DNA of 64,000 nt from Butyricicoccus pullicaecorum DSM 23266 (GCF_900167005.1 NZ_FUXW01000002.1:186001-250000), one strand, 5' to 3'; counted from the first letter of the stretch, positions 40,511 through 50,591 are shown. The notes: generated from the sequence alone by a model not told the origin. A program made the numbers and translations.

Positions 40511-41785
40511 TTAAGATGCGCTGTCCTTTGCTGAATCAATCGGTTCGGGACAGATGCGTTCAACCAGAATAAACGAGATATAACGACCGTTGGTCTGTTC
40601 GATCGTGAATCTCAGACCGTTGAACACAAAGACTTCCTTGTCATAGATCGAGCTCAGCTGAGACATCAGCCAACCGTTGACCGTTGTCAGGTCGGTTTCT
40701 GGTGTATCCAGGTCAAGCTCGTCGAAGAGCTTGGACAAACGGGTCTCACCGCGTACCCGGTAGGAAGTTTCCGAGAGCTGTTCGATCTCGGGTTCTACCG
40801 TATCGTGTTCATCCCAGATTTCGCCGACCAGCTCTTCCAAGATATCTTCCATCGTTACGATGCCGGCCGTACCGCCGTACTCATCGGTGATGATTGCCAG
40901 GTGGGTCTGACTCTGCTGGAAGAGACGGAGCAGATCGGAAATCTGAAGGGAAGGTGCAATATAGAGCGGGGGCTGAAGGACAGACGAGAGCGGCTTGTGC
41001 TCAGCAATCACATGATTGTAGAAATCCTTCTCGTGCAGGATACCGACAATGTGATCAATGTTGTCCTGATAAACCGGCAGACGAGAGAATCCGGTGTCGC
41101 GGAACACTTCGATAATTTCCTCGGTTGTAGCGGTGTCCTCGATGCCGCAGACCGATACACGGGGCGTAAACACATCGATGACGTCCAGATCGTTAAATTC
41201 GATTGCCGAGCGAATCAGGTCACTTTCCTGCTCGTCGAACGTGCCGTCGTTTGTCGCTTCATCCACGATCGTCAGCAGCTCATCCTCGGTGATGCTGGTT
41301 TCCGCTTCGGTGGGGAAAATGTGAGAAAGCAGTTTTTTCCACTGACCGAACAGGAAATTGAGCGGTGCGAGAATAGTGAGGAAGATGCGCAGGATGGGGG
41401 CAGAGAACATCGCGAACTTTTCGGGAGATTCCTTAGCCAGACTTTTCGGAGAAATCTCACCGAAGATCAGAACCAGAACGGTCATGACAACGGTAGAGAG
41501 CGTCGGACCGGTGCTCGAGCCGAACCATGCGATGAAAAGAACGGTGGCGATGGAGGTCGAGCAGATGTTTACGATGTTGTTGCCGATCAGAATGGTCGAG
41601 AGCAGACGATCGTATTGATCTGCCATATCCAACGCGAGCTGAGCACGCTTGTTGCCATCAGCTGCCATGTTTTTCATGCGGATACGGTTAAGGGATGAGA
41701 ACGCGGTCTCAGTGGCTGAAAAGTAGGCTGAGCCAACAATGAGAATGACGATGGCTATGACCAGGGGTATGTGACTACTGTCCAT
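40511..41785 (-). CDS. CNNM/CorC-type membrane protein with CBS domains
   Basis: This 424-aa protein has an N-terminal DUF21 membrane domain (three hydrophobic segments, about 8-28, 60-85 and 95-120, with [17 protein letters not shown] and [11 protein letters not shown]). A CBS pair follows (about 205-325, including [10 protein letters not shown] and [25 protein letters not shown]), then a C-terminal CorC_HlyC domain ([14 protein letters not shown] onward). The family exports or regulates magnesium and was earlier called hemolysin-like. It is a single minus-strand gene. The exact substrate is not shown by sequence. Confidence 0.92.
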   Translation of the reverse strand: MDSSHIPLVIAIVILIVGSAYFSATETAFSSLNRIRMKNMAADGNKRAQLALDMADQYDRLLSTILIGNNIVNICSTSIATVLFIAWFGSSTGPTLSTVVMTVLVLIFGEISPKSLAKESPEKFAMFSAPILRIFLTILAPLNFLFGQWKKLLSHIFPTEAETSITEDELLTIVDEATNDGTFDEQESDLIRSAIEFNDLDVIDVFTPRVSVCGIEDTATTEEIIEVFRDTGFSRLPVYQDNIDHIVGILHEKDFYNHVIAEHKPLSSVLQPPLYIAPSLQISDLLRLFQQSQTHLAIITDEYGGTAGIVTMEDILEELVGEIWDEHDTVEPEIEQLSETSYRVRGETRLSKLFDELDLDTPETDLTTVNGWLMSQLSSIYDKEVFVFNGLRFTIEQTNGRYISFILVERICPEPIDSAKDSAS

Positions 41786-41919
41786 GGAAAAAAGAAACCT
41801 CCCAAAGATGAAATATAGGGTTAATAAATAGATTTATGGTGATTATACCATGAAAATCAAACAGCGTCTATGAAAACTTTGTAAAAAATTACGGCAGAGC
41901 ATGCCAGATGAAGAAAGAG

Positions 41920-41948
41920 AAAGATCCGGAGACAGGCTCCGGATCTTT
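41920..41948 (-). terminator. Terminator of the asd-dapA-dapB operon
   Basis: AAAGATCCGGAG pairs with CTCCGGATCTTT (12 bp, loop ACAGG), about 30 bases after the dapB stop on the minus strand. Confidence 0.85.
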
Positions 41949-41977
41949 GAAACTTTATTTGGTTTGGAAAGAACCGG

Positions 41978-42739
41978 TTACTGTGCTGCAATGACGTGAC
42001 TCATGTTGTAGAGTCCGGGTGTCGTCTGCTTTGCCAGAAAAGCGGCAGCGTTGACTGCACCGACAGCGAAGACTTCACGCGAGAGCGCAGAGTGCTTAAT
42101 TTCGATTACTTCATCACGGCCACAGAACATAACACTGTGCTCACCAACGATGGTGCCGCCGCGGATGGAATGAATGCCAATCTCATGCGCCGGACGCTTT
42201 TCGCGGCGTTCGTGACGATCGTAGACATACTCGGCATCATAGGGCAGCGCCTCGGAAACAGCATCGGCCAGCATCAGCGCGGTACCGCTGGGCGCGTCAA
42301 GCTTCTGGTTGTGATGCGCTTCCACAATCTCAACGTTGTAATCCTCACCGAGAACGGACGCACACTTTCTCAGCAGATCCATCAGCAGATTAATGCCAAT
42401 GGACATATTGCCCGAACGGAAGACTGGAATCTGCTCGGAAGCTGCCTGAATCTGAGCGAGCTGCTCGGGCGAGTGACCGGTGGTGCAGATTACGACCGGA
42501 ACATGGCGAGACAGGCAGAACGCCAGCAGCTCTTCGGTCAGTGCTGCGTTGGAAAAGTCGATGATAACATCGCAGTCACCGGTAAACTCTGCCGGATGGG
42601 AAAAGACCGGGTAATCGGACAGAGAAACCGCATTGAGATCGAAGCCAGCTACGATCTGCATGTCGGACTTTGCCGCACAGATATCGGTAATCGCGCGGCC
42701 CATACGGCCATTACAGCCGGAAAGAACAATTTTAGGCAT
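41978..42739 (-). CDS. dapB: 4-hydroxy-tetrahydrodipicolinate reductase
   Basis: This 253-aa enzyme reduces the DapA product with NAD(P)H, the second committed step to diaminopimelate, lysine and, in the mother cell, dipicolinate. The N-terminal nucleotide loop is GCNGRMG (8-14). CTTGHS (85-90) and EAHHNQKLDAPSGTA (140-154, His142/His143 and Lys146) are the catalytic signature. ATG 42739 gives the canonical start MPKIVLSGCNG; a longer frame upstream overlaps dapA. It is the last gene of the lysine-riboswitch operon. Confidence 0.96.
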   Translation of the reverse strand: MPKIVLSGCNGRMGRAITDICAAKSDMQIVAGFDLNAVSLSDYPVFSHPAEFTGDCDVIIDFSNAALTEELLAFCLSRHVPVVICTTGHSPEQLAQIQAASEQIPVFRSGNMSIGINLLMDLLRKCASVLGEDYNVEIVEAHHNQKLDAPSGTALMLADAVSEALPYDAEYVYDRHERREKRPAHEIGIHSIRGGTIVGEHSVMFCGRDEVIEIKHSALSREVFAVGAVNAAAFLAKQTTPGLYNMSHVIAAQ

Positions 42740-42749
42740 GGGATACACC

Positions 42750-43640
42750 TCAGATCTTGCAGCCCATGCGCTCGAGCTCACGACGCAGCAGCGCTTCGTG
42801 TTCCTCGGTTACGCCAACGAGCGGCAGACGCAGGTCGCCAACCTTCCAGCCCAGAATCTCCATGGCCTTCTTGACCGGAATCGGGTTGACTTCGCAGAAC
42901 AGTGCATTGATGAGGGGCAGATAATCGAGCTGCATACGGCGCGCCTCTTCGTATTTGCCCTCGAAGCACAGCTGGGTGAGCTTGTGGGTCTCAGCCGGTG
43001 CGACGTTGGACAGAACCGAGATAACGCCCTTGCCGCCCATTGCCATCAGAGGAACGATCTGATCATCGTTGCCCGACCAGAAGTTCATTTCGTCACCGCA
43101 CAGATGCATTGCTTCAGCCAGCAGGGAGAAATTGCCGCTTGCTTCCTTTGCACCGTTGATGTTAGGATGCTTGGACAGTGCAGCGTAGGTTTCAGCTGCA
43201 ATGCTCAGGCCGGTACGGCTGGGTACGTTGTACAGAATAACCGGGCAGTCGCTGCAATCTGCGATTGCCTCAAAGTGTGCGATCAGACCGCGCTGGGTGG
43301 TCTTGTTGTAGTACGGGGTGACCGACAGAACGGCGTCTGCACCGGAAGCCGCAGCCTCACGGGTCAGCTCGATGGCAGCTGCGGTGTCGTTGGAGCCGGC
43401 ACCGGCAACAACCGGAACGCGGCCTGCAATGTAAGAGCAGCCGAAGTCGACAACCTCTGCATGCTCCTTGAGGGTCATGGCAGAGGACTCGCCGGTGGTA
43501 CCGACAATGACGATTGCATCGGTACCATGCTCGATCTGATGATCGATGATCTTCTTGAATTCGTCATAGTTTACATCGCCGGAAGCGGTAAACGGGGTGA
43601 CGATAGCAACAGCGGCACCGGTAAATACAGGCTTTTTCAT
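42750..43640 (-). CDS. dapA: 4-hydroxy-tetrahydrodipicolinate synthase
   Basis: This 296-aa TIM-barrel aldolase condenses pyruvate with aspartate semialdehyde. The Schiff-base Lys165 lies in GAKEASG, Tyr137 in LYNVPSRTG, and the GTTGES loop is at 47-52. It is the branch-point enzyme of lysine and cell-wall diaminopimelate synthesis. It lies 25 bases after asd and 10 before dapB on the minus strand, all behind a lysine riboswitch, so expression should fall when lysine is abundant. Confidence 0.97.
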   Translation of the reverse strand: MKKPVFTGAAVAIVTPFTASGDVNYDEFKKIIDHQIEHGTDAIVIVGTTGESSAMTLKEHAEVVDFGCSYIAGRVPVVAGAGSNDTAAAIELTREAAASGADAVLSVTPYYNKTTQRGLIAHFEAIADCSDCPVILYNVPSRTGLSIAAETYAALSKHPNINGAKEASGNFSLLAEAMHLCGDEMNFWSGNDDQIVPLMAMGGKGVISVLSNVAPAETHKLTQLCFEGKYEEARRMQLDYLPLINALFCEVNPIPVKKAMEILGWKVGDLRLPLVGVTEEHEALLRRELERMGCKI

Positions 43641-43665
43641 AGTAAACTTGTTTCCTCCTTGCCGA

Positions 43666-44745
43666 TTAGTCCAGATAACCCTCGGCGCACAGCAGCTCAG
43701 CCATCAGAACCGCACCACCTGCTGCGCCGCGCAGGGTATTGTGCGACAGGCTGACAAACTTGTAATCGAATACGGAATCCTCACGCAGACGGCCAACCGA
43801 AACGCCCATGCCGCCTTCAAGATCGCGGTCGAGCTTGGTCTGGGGACGATTGTCCTCTTCAAAGTAGGTCAGGAAGTGCTCGGGAGCAGAAGGCAGCTTG
43901 AGCTCCTGTGCACGGCCGGAGAATGCACGCCACTTGGCAATGATCTCTTCCTTAGAAGCCTTGTTCTTGAGCTTTACGAAGACAGCAGCCATGTGACCAT
44001 CGGCAACCGGTACGCGCAGGCACTGTGCGGTGATCTTGGGAGAAACTGCGGGCTCAATGTGGTCGCCCTCGATGTGACCCCAAACCTTCATCGGCTCAAC
44101 CTCGGACTTTTCTTCCTCGCCGCCGATGTAGGGGATGACGTTGTCGATCATTTCCGGCCAGGTGTCGAAGGTCTTGCCGGCGCCGGAGATTGCCTGGTAG
44201 GTGCAGACAGCGACTTCCTCTACGCCCAGATCCCAGATGGCCGACAGTGCGGGAACGTAGCTCTGAATGGAGCAGTTAGACTTAACTGCGATAAAGCCGC
44301 GCTTGGTGCCCAGACGCTTTCTCTGTGCCTCGATGATCTTGGCGTGGTCTGCGTTGATCTCGGGGATAATCATGGGAACGTCGGGAGTCAGGCGGTTTGC
44401 GCTGTTGTTGGAGATAACCGGGCACTCGAGCTTTGCATAGCGCTCTTCCAGTGCACGGATCTCATCCTTCTTCATATCAACGGCACAGAAGATGAAATCG
44501 ACCTTGGAAGCGAGAAGCTCTGCGTCCTCGGTTGCATCCAGAAGAACCATATCCTTCATGGACTCGGGGATGGGACGGGTCATCTTCCAGCGACCCTCAA
44601 CGGCCTCTGCATAGGTCTTGCCCTTGTTGCGGCCGGAAGCTGCGAGAGCTACGACGTGGAACCAGGGATGATTTTCCAAAAGGAGAGAGAAACGCTGACC
44701 GACCATGCCGGTTGCGCCCACAATGCCTACCTGATACTGCTTCAT
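43666..44745 (-). CDS. asd: Aspartate-semialdehyde dehydrogenase (archaeal/fungal-type)
   Basis: This 359-aa NADP-dependent enzyme makes aspartate semialdehyde from aspartyl phosphate. The start VGIVGATGMVGQRF (6-19) binds NADP and the nucleophile Cys158 is in SNCSIQ. Length near 360 and the long insert (GGEEEKSEVEPMKVWGHIEG) point to the archaeal/fungal branch of the family, which also occurs in many Clostridia. It is the first gene of the operon directly controlled by the lysine riboswitch, feeding DapA with substrate. Confidence 0.95.
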   Translation of the reverse strand: MKQYQVGIVGATGMVGQRFSLLLENHPWFHVVALAASGRNKGKTYAEAVEGRWKMTRPIPESMKDMVLLDATEDAELLASKVDFIFCAVDMKKDEIRALEERYAKLECPVISNNSANRLTPDVPMIIPEINADHAKIIEAQRKRLGTKRGFIAVKSNCSIQSYVPALSAIWDLGVEEVAVCTYQAISGAGKTFDTWPEMIDNVIPYIGGEEEKSEVEPMKVWGHIEGDHIEPAVSPKITAQCLRVPVADGHMAAVFVKLKNKASKEEIIAKWRAFSGRAQELKLPSAPEHFLTYFEEDNRPQTKLDRDLEGGMGVSVGRLREDSVFDYKFVSLSHNTLRGAAGGAVLMAELLCAEGYLD

Positions 44746-44800
44746 GATTACAAGATCCTCCTGTATCTTAACCGTTCACTTGAAATCTCCGACAGATACG

Positions 44801-45057
44801 AAAAAAACCGGTTGAAAAACCGGTATAGACTCACTATAATGGAAAGACAGGATCATTGTCCTAACTAAACCAAGACAGCACTCCACCGGCACAGCGCGAA
44901 TCGTTCTATGCAGTGACAGACGACGGGATATTCTCCGCGGCATCCAGGACGACCGTGCCGTAACGCAGGCTGACCTTCGGCGATGGTCCCTTTTTCGTAT
45001 GGTCACCGGGGTTACGGCCCCTCCCAGACGATACTGATGAACACCGCGCCTCTATCT
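44801..45057 (-). promoter_or_regulatory. Lysine riboswitch (L box) with terminator
   Basis: Read on the minus strand from 45057, the aptamer shows AGATAGAGGCGCGG, CATCAGTAT, the CATCGCCGAAGG core, GGATGCCGCGGAG, CTGTCACTGCATAG and the closing GCCGGTGGAGTGCTGTCTTG near 44870. These are the conserved blocks of the L box. A terminator CCGGTT/AACCGG with seven T ends at 44801. A -10 box TATACT lies at 45088-45083. Lysine should stop transcription ahead of asd-dapA-dapB. Confidence 0.92.
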
Positions 45058-45159
45058 GAAGGAAATTTCTTTATTTAGGTAAAGTATAATATGCCTTTAT
45101 TCTATTGCACAGGATGCGGTTTGTCAAGACGAGATTCATGAAAAAAGGAGGCAGTTCGT

Positions 45160-46554
45160 ATGAGACGTCGATTTGCAGCATTTTTGCTTGCGGGCGTGCT
45201 GCTGTGCACACCGGCTTCGGCGGCGGTATCCACTGTGCAGAGTCAGACGATTGTACGTGTGGGACTGGCGTATGATACGACGGCGATGGCCGCACCGCAG
45301 CTTCAAAATGTTGACGGTACGGGATATGACATCGGCACCATGAACGGTACATCGTTTTCGGCGGCGATCAGTGTGAGCCAGACCCGACTGACGATCAAGC
45401 CGCAGGGAACTGGTTTGGCTGTACTGGATACCGATTCCGGACAGGTGCTCTATCAGACGAGCGGGACGACACTTGCCATTTCGCCGCGCGGAACACTGAC
45501 TTGGTTTAACAAGTATAAGTATCGCGGCGACTTTGTATATACCCGAACGGGCAACGCTGTGACAGTGGTGAACTATGTCGGTTTGGAGGACTATATCAAG
45601 GGCGTTATTCCGTATGAGATGTCGGCCAGCTGGCCTAAGGAAGCGCTCAAAGCGCAGGCTGTCTGTGCGCGGTCGTATGCGGACGGACAGATGGATCGCC
45701 ATAAGAGCCAGGGATTTGACGTCTGCAACGGCACTCATTGTCAGGTATATAAGGGAGCGAATAGCGCAACCGCAAATTCAGACGCGGCAGTTGATGAGAC
45801 GCAGGGAAAGTATATTTATGAGAACGACAAGAAGGTCGTGGGATGTTTCTTCTCGTCGGACGGCGGAGCGACCGAGTCTTCGGTCAACGTCTGGGGCGGT
45901 AATTATGCATACCTGACCGGCAAGGTTGACCCGTATGAAAATACGGCTGCGGCATCGAATGGCGTGTGGAGCGTGACCCTGACTGCGGCTGAGCTGCAGT
46001 CCAAGCTGCAAAGCGCGGGATATTTGATTGGTACGATACAGTCGGTTCAAGTAACAAAGCGTACTGCGGTGGGCAATGTCAATGAACTGACCATCACCGA
46101 TACGAGCGGGAAGCAGGTCGTGCTGTCCAAGGATAAATGCCGTACCGCATTGGGACTCAACAGCATTCGCTATACGGTGAACGGTCTGGGTTCCACGCAG
46201 GCAGTTACGAGCAATTCTGCGGCGAGCGGACTGTACATAAACGGTACCCTGGCAACCGATGGCAGTTTGTATGCAGTGTCGGAAAATGGCACGGTGTCTG
46301 CGATTGGTTCGGCAAACGGCAAGACTGCACTGACCGGAACAGGCACCCAGACCATTACGACGACCACATCTGGCAGTCAGACAACCATAAATACAGCAGA
46401 CCCGGCAGCGACCGGAGCAAGCTATACATTCAGTGGAACCGGTTGGGGACATGGCGTTGGTATGAGCCAGTACGGCGCGAAGGCAATGGCTGAGCAGGGA
46501 TATACCTACGATCAGATTTTACAGTTCTACTTTACCGGCGTTACGGTAAAGTGA
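45160..46554 (+). CDS. SpoIID/LytB-domain peptidoglycan protein
   Basis: This 464-aa protein has a signal peptide (MRRRFAAFLLAGVLLC, cleavage after about residue 21 at ASA). The SpoIID domain (about 130-465) is marked by IPYEMSASWPKEALKAQAV, SYADGQ, FFSSDGGATE and the C-terminal GWGHGVGMSQYGAKAMAEQG. SpoIID-type enzymes are lytic transglycosylases that act on denuded glycan during engulfment. A Ser/Thr-rich insertion at about 330-420 is an addition to the family core. AAAGGAGG precedes ATG 45160. It may be SpoIID itself or a vegetative paralogue. Confidence 0.85.
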   Translation: MRRRFAAFLLAGVLLCTPASAAVSTVQSQTIVRVGLAYDTTAMAAPQLQNVDGTGYDIGTMNGTSFSAAISVSQTRLTIKPQGTGLAVLDTDSGQVLYQTSGTTLAISPRGTLTWFNKYKYRGDFVYTRTGNAVTVVNYVGLEDYIKGVIPYEMSASWPKEALKAQAVCARSYADGQMDRHKSQGFDVCNGTHCQVYKGANSATANSDAAVDETQGKYIYENDKKVVGCFFSSDGGATESSVNVWGGNYAYLTGKVDPYENTAAASNGVWSVTLTAAELQSKLQSAGYLIGTIQSVQVTKRTAVGNVNELTITDTSGKQVVLSKDKCRTALGLNSIRYTVNGLGSTQAVTSNSAASGLYINGTLATDGSLYAVSENGTVSAIGSANGKTALTGTGTQTITTTTSGSQTTINTADPAATGASYTFSGTGWGHGVGMSQYGAKAMAEQGYTYDQILQFYFTGVTVK

Positions 46555-46617
46555 GGTTTGAGATAGAGCGGGAACAAACAGCGAAGGAGGAACCAGGGCG
46601 AAACCGCCCGATTTACT

Positions 46618-47646
46618 ATGAAGAAGAGTGATTTTTATTTTGACTTACCCGAGCGATTGATCGCACAGCATCCGATGGAGCAGCGCGACGCATCGCGTAT
46701 GCTGGTCATGGACCGCAAGACGGGAGAACTGTCGCACAGACATTTCCACGATCTGATTGAATATTTAAAGCCGGGTGACTGCTTGGTTATGAATAACTCG
46801 CGCGTCATTCCGGCACGCCTGATGGGACAGGCCGAAGGACGCACCACACCGATCGAAGTCGTTCTGCTGACCGATCATGGTGACGGTGTGTGGGAATGCC
46901 TGACCCGACCGGGCAAGAAGACCCGAGAGGGTGTCAAGCTGTCGTTCGGTGACGGACTGCTGACCGGTGTGGTTGAGTCGGTCAATCCCAAGGATGGCAA
47001 CCGTATGATTCGCTTCCAGTATGAGGGTGTCTTCCTTGAACTGCTTGAGCAGCTGGGTACCATGCCGCTGCCTCCCTACATAAAGGAAAAGCTGGATGAC
47101 CCGGAGCGCTACCAGACCGTTTACTCCAAGACACCGGGCTCGGCAGCAGCACCGACTGCGGGACTGCATTTTACCCCGGAACTGCTGGATGAAATTCGTG
47201 CTAAGGGTGTAAAGACCGCGTTTGTGACTTTGCATGTTGGTTTGGGAACCTTCCGTCCGGTTAAGGAGGAAGAGATTACCGATCATATCATGCACTCTGA
47301 GTTCTATACCATGGATGAGGAGACAGCACGTATTATTAACGAGACACACGCGCAGGGACATGATGTATTTGCAGTTGGCACAACCGCATGCCGCACGCTG
47401 GAGACCATTGCAGCGGAAGACGGCACGGTACGTGCGCAGTCTGGCTGGACGGATATTTTCATCTATCCGGGCTATCGCTTTAAGTGCATCGATCATCTGG
47501 TGACCAACTTCCATTTGCCCGAGAGTACGCTTATGATGTTGATTTCGGCATTTGCCGGACGCGAGCGGGTGCTGGATATGTATAAGACTGCGGTAGAACA
47601 GGAGTATCGCTTCTTCTCGTTTGGCGATAGCACGCTGTTTTTGTAA
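46618..47646 (+). CDS. queA: tRNA preQ1(34) S-adenosylmethionine ribosyltransferase-isomerase
   Basis: This 342-aa enzyme converts preQ1 in tRNA to epoxyqueuosine using the ribosyl group of SAM. Segments [50 protein letters not shown] and [19 protein letters not shown] are characteristic. The only good ribosome binding site, GGAGG at 46586-46590, is 27 bases from the ATG, with a small hairpin in between. No upstream in-frame start exists. tgt follows after 27 bases and acts earlier in the same pathway. Confidence 0.97.
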   Translation: MKKSDFYFDLPERLIAQHPMEQRDASRMLVMDRKTGELSHRHFHDLIEYLKPGDCLVMNNSRVIPARLMGQAEGRTTPIEVVLLTDHGDGVWECLTRPGKKTREGVKLSFGDGLLTGVVESVNPKDGNRMIRFQYEGVFLELLEQLGTMPLPPYIKEKLDDPERYQTVYSKTPGSAAAPTAGLHFTPELLDEIRAKGVKTAFVTLHVGLGTFRPVKEEEITDHIMHSEFYTMDEETARIINETHAQGHDVFAVGTTACRTLETIAAEDGTVRAQSGWTDIFIYPGYRFKCIDHLVTNFHLPESTLMMLISAFAGRERVLDMYKTAVEQEYRFFSFGDSTLFL

Positions 47647-47673
47647 GAGAGTTTCAAATCAAGAGGTGACACA

Positions 47674-48816
47674 ATGGAAATTGGAGCATTTGAGTTAAAG
47701 AAAACCGAGGGTAAGGCACGACGTGGTGCGTTTCAGACCGCACACGGCCTGGTACAGACCCCTGTATTTATGAATGTCGGAACGGCTGGAGCGATCAAGG
47801 GTGCGGTTGACGCATTCGACCTGAAGGAACTCGGTTGTCAGGTAGAGCTGTCCAATACCTATCATCTGCACGTGCGTCCGGGCGACGCGATTGTAAAGCA
47901 GATGGGCGGCTTGCATAAGTTCATGCGCTGGGACGGTCCCATGCTGACCGACTCGGGTGGATTCCAGGTATTCTCGCTGGCTTCGCTGCGCAAGATCCGA
48001 GAGGAAGGCGTGACCTTCAACTCGCATGTAGACGGCAGAAAGATCTTTATGGGTCCGGAAGAGAGCATGCGAATCCAGTCTAACCTGGGTTCGGATATCG
48101 CGATGGCATTTGATGAGTGCATTGAGAATCCGGCGCCTTATGAGTATGTAAAGGACTCCTGTGCTCGTACCACGCGTTGGCTGGTACGCTGCAAAGAGGA
48201 GATGGCACGATTGAACAGCCTGCCGGATACCGTCAATCCTCATCAGCTGCTGTTTGGTATCAACCAGGGCGGCACCTATGATGACCTGCGCGTTGCACAC
48301 ATGGAGGAGATCGCAAAGCTGGATTTACCCGGATATGCAATTGGTGGTTTGGCAGTCGGTGAGAGTACGGATGTGATGTATCATATTCTGGACGTTGTTC
48401 TGCCGCATGCGCCTGAGCATAAGCCGCGCTACCTGATGGGCGTTGGTACACCGTCCAATATCATTGAGGGCGTTGCACGCGGCATTGACTTCTTCGACTG
48501 CGTCATGCCCACCCGCAATGCACGTCATGGTCATCTGTTTACCTGGGATGGTATTATGAATATCCATAATGCGAAGTACCAGACCGATGACCGTCCGATT
48601 GAAGAGGGCTGCCAGTGTCCGACCTGCCGCAAGTTCTCGCGTGCGTATGTGCGTCATCTGCTCAAGGCAGGCGAGATGCTGTCCCAGCGCCTTCTGGTAC
48701 AGCATAACCTGTGGTTCTATAACAATCTCATGGTTAAGATTCGAGAGGCATTGGATCAGGGAACCTTTGCTGAATTCCGCGCACAGTACAGCGAGAAGCT
48801 GGCAAAGCGCATTTGA
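47674..48816 (+). CDS. tgt: tRNA-guanine(34) transglycosylase
   Basis: This 380-aa enzyme exchanges guanine 34 for preQ1 in tRNAs with GUN anticodons. Asp93 is in LTDSGGFQVFSL, the nucleophile Asp275 in FDCVMPTRNARHG, and the zinc site is Cys313, Cys315, Cys318 and His344. The substrate-loop motif reads GINQGG where GIVQGG or GIIQGG is common, a conservative-looking change that could affect base preference. It follows queA in one operon and ends before a strong terminator. Confidence 0.97.
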   Translation: MEIGAFELKKTEGKARRGAFQTAHGLVQTPVFMNVGTAGAIKGAVDAFDLKELGCQVELSNTYHLHVRPGDAIVKQMGGLHKFMRWDGPMLTDSGGFQVFSLASLRKIREEGVTFNSHVDGRKIFMGPEESMRIQSNLGSDIAMAFDECIENPAPYEYVKDSCARTTRWLVRCKEEMARLNSLPDTVNPHQLLFGINQGGTYDDLRVAHMEEIAKLDLPGYAIGGLAVGESTDVMYHILDVVLPHAPEHKPRYLMGVGTPSNIIEGVARGIDFFDCVMPTRNARHGHLFTWDGIMNIHNAKYQTDDRPIEEGCQCPTCRKFSRAYVRHLLKAGEMLSQRLLVQHNLWFYNNLMVKIREALDQGTFAEFRAQYSEKLAKRI

Positions 48817-48835
48817 TTTCAAATATATGACATTC

Positions 48836-48869
48836 AAGCGGTGCAGATACCTTTTCTGCATCGCTTTTT
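48836..48869 (+). terminator. Terminator after queA-tgt
   Basis: AAGCGGTGCAGA (48836-48847) pairs with TCTGCATCGCTT (48855-48866), followed by a T-run. Confidence 0.88.
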
Positions 48870-48930
48870 GTTTGGTCTTTTTTGGAGCGCTGTCCCGTAT
48901 ACTTGGAACGAGAACAAAGGGGGCGTGTCC

Positions 48931-50478
48931 ATGCGGAAGTGTGATAGTTTCATGGGAAGGCTGTTTTTGCTCTGTGTCTCCAACATTGGCCTTCAGCTTT
49001 TGGGATTTGTATATCGTATCTTCCTCAGCCGGTTTGCGGGAGCTGAGGGACTGGGCGTTTATCGTCTGGCATTTTCTGCGTATATTGTTATTCACGCAGC
49101 GACACTTTCGGGTGTTACGATGGCATGTACCCGCCTGTCAGCCGAGTGGAGTGCCCAAGGGCGAGCGGGAGCAGTACGACAGCTGGTGTATCGAGCCGCA
49201 CGTACTTTTTTGTGTTTTTTCCTGTGCGCAGGCACCATCCTGCTGGGGTTCCGGGATTGGATCGGTACCGAGTTGCTTGGCGATGGGCGTACGGTGGATG
49301 CCATGCCCATTATGCTGGTATGCATTTTACTGACCGGTGTTGAGAATATCCTTAAATCCACCATGATCGGCATGAATCGCGTGGATAACGCCGCGGCAAG
49401 TGAACTGACCGAACAGATTGTACGCATCGGCGCGACCATTGCACTGCTGTCTTTTGAGCAGACTGCTGATCTGGGACGCATTGCCGTGCTGATTTTCACC
49501 GGTATGGCAATCAGTGAGTGCGTCAGTGCTGCGATGATGGTACACATGTATGGGGGACTGCATTTGCCTGCGCATTGTCCACCGCCAACCGGAAAAGACC
49601 CGTTTTGGAAGATTGTCCTGCCGGTTTCGGCCTCGGCCCTCGTGACCAATGGCATTGCGTCTGCCGGTGCGGTCATTCTGCCGACTCGTCTGGTCGCTTC
49701 CGGGTTGTCTCGTATCGAAGCCATTTCTGCACTGGGTATTGTCTCGGGCATCGCGTCACCCATCATGTTTTTGCCGATCGCGCTGTTGGCATCCTTGTGC
49801 ACGGTAGCCATGCCTCAGGCCAGTCGATACGCCTCCAAGCACAATCAAAGCAGATTGCAGCATTTTACCTCACAGAGTTTGTTCGCGACCGGCATCGTGG
49901 GCATTCCGGCAACTGCACTGCTGTTGCCGCTTGCCCCGGTTATCGCCCGACTGTTTTTTTATCGAGCTGTTCCCACCGGGTATTTTTGGCTCATTGGTCT
50001 GTCTGCAATCTTTTGCTATTACCAGATGATTACTGGCTGTCTGCTCAACGGCATCGGACGACAACAGTTTACGGTCATGAGCGCATTGTCCGGTGAAGCA
50101 CTTCAACTGATTTTGGTATATCTCATGGCAGGACAGCCGCATTTGCGTGTGTATGGCTATCTGATTGCCCAGTGCATCGCGCCGATCTATGTGGTTTTGT
50201 GCAACCTGATTCGCTTGGTTTCCTGCGGCGCTCTGGTCATCCGGCTTCAGCGTTTTTTGGGTGCACCGCTGCTCTGTGGATTTGCTGTATGGCTGTGGAC
50301 GCGGATTTTCTATTCGTTCTTTGTCGGTTGGCTGGGTGGCCAGTGGATGGGACTGTGCTGTGCGGTGGTATGTTCGATCGCGCTGTACCTGTGCTTTCTG
50401 CGGCTGTTTGACATCAAAATCGAAAAATACCTGTCCGTTCGCGGGCGTCCGATGCATGATTTGATGCTGTTCTATTGA
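48931..50478 (+). CDS. SpoVB-like polysaccharide/lipid flippase (MATE/MOP superfamily)
   Basis: This 515-aa integral membrane protein has about 12-14 hydrophobic segments. It begins MRKCDSFMGRLFLLCVSNIGL, then QLLGFVYRIFLSRFAGAEGLGVYRL, the characteristic start of the SpoVB/polysaccharide-synthesis flippases. SpoVB moves lipid-linked precursors for spore cortex. ATG 48931 is chosen by that family start and a GGGGGCG site; an upstream in-frame start lies in the terminator of tgt. It is a single gene. Which paralogue it is cannot be settled here. Confidence 0.83.
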   Translation: MRKCDSFMGRLFLLCVSNIGLQLLGFVYRIFLSRFAGAEGLGVYRLAFSAYIVIHAATLSGVTMACTRLSAEWSAQGRAGAVRQLVYRAARTFLCFFLCAGTILLGFRDWIGTELLGDGRTVDAMPIMLVCILLTGVENILKSTMIGMNRVDNAAASELTEQIVRIGATIALLSFEQTADLGRIAVLIFTGMAISECVSAAMMVHMYGGLHLPAHCPPPTGKDPFWKIVLPVSASALVTNGIASAGAVILPTRLVASGLSRIEAISALGIVSGIASPIMFLPIALLASLCTVAMPQASRYASKHNQSRLQHFTSQSLFATGIVGIPATALLLPLAPVIARLFFYRAVPTGYFWLIGLSAIFCYYQMITGCLLNGIGRQQFTVMSALSGEALQLILVYLMAGQPHLRVYGYLIAQCIAPIYVVLCNLIRLVSCGALVIRLQRFLGAPLLCGFAVWLWTRIFYSFFVGWLGGQWMGLCCAVVCSIALYLCFLRLFDIKIEKYLSVRGRPMHDLMLFY

Positions 50479-50550
50479 CTTTTTGACAGAAACAAGGTAT
50501 TATGAGGTCAGAAAAAGTGATTGGCTCCTGTCTCAGGACAGGAGCCTTTC
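50475..50550 (+). promoter_or_regulatory. Promoter followed by an early terminator hairpin ahead of the rRNA methylase gene
   Basis: TTGACT (50475-50480) and TATTAT (50498-50503) are 17 bases apart. A perfect 10-bp stem (50523-50532 with 50537-50546, loop TCAG) followed by TTTC-TTTT comes only about 13 bases after the expected start. It may simply end the spoVB-like gene, but its place after the promoter also fits attenuation. Confidence 0.6.
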
Positions 50551-50591
50551 TTTTGCAGAATGCTCGCTGTTTTAGATGTTGAGGTGGAAAG

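Noticed and set aside
44776-45060. Frames across the lysine riboswitch
   Set aside because: The conserved L-box blocks and terminator explain the region; the translations are meaningless.
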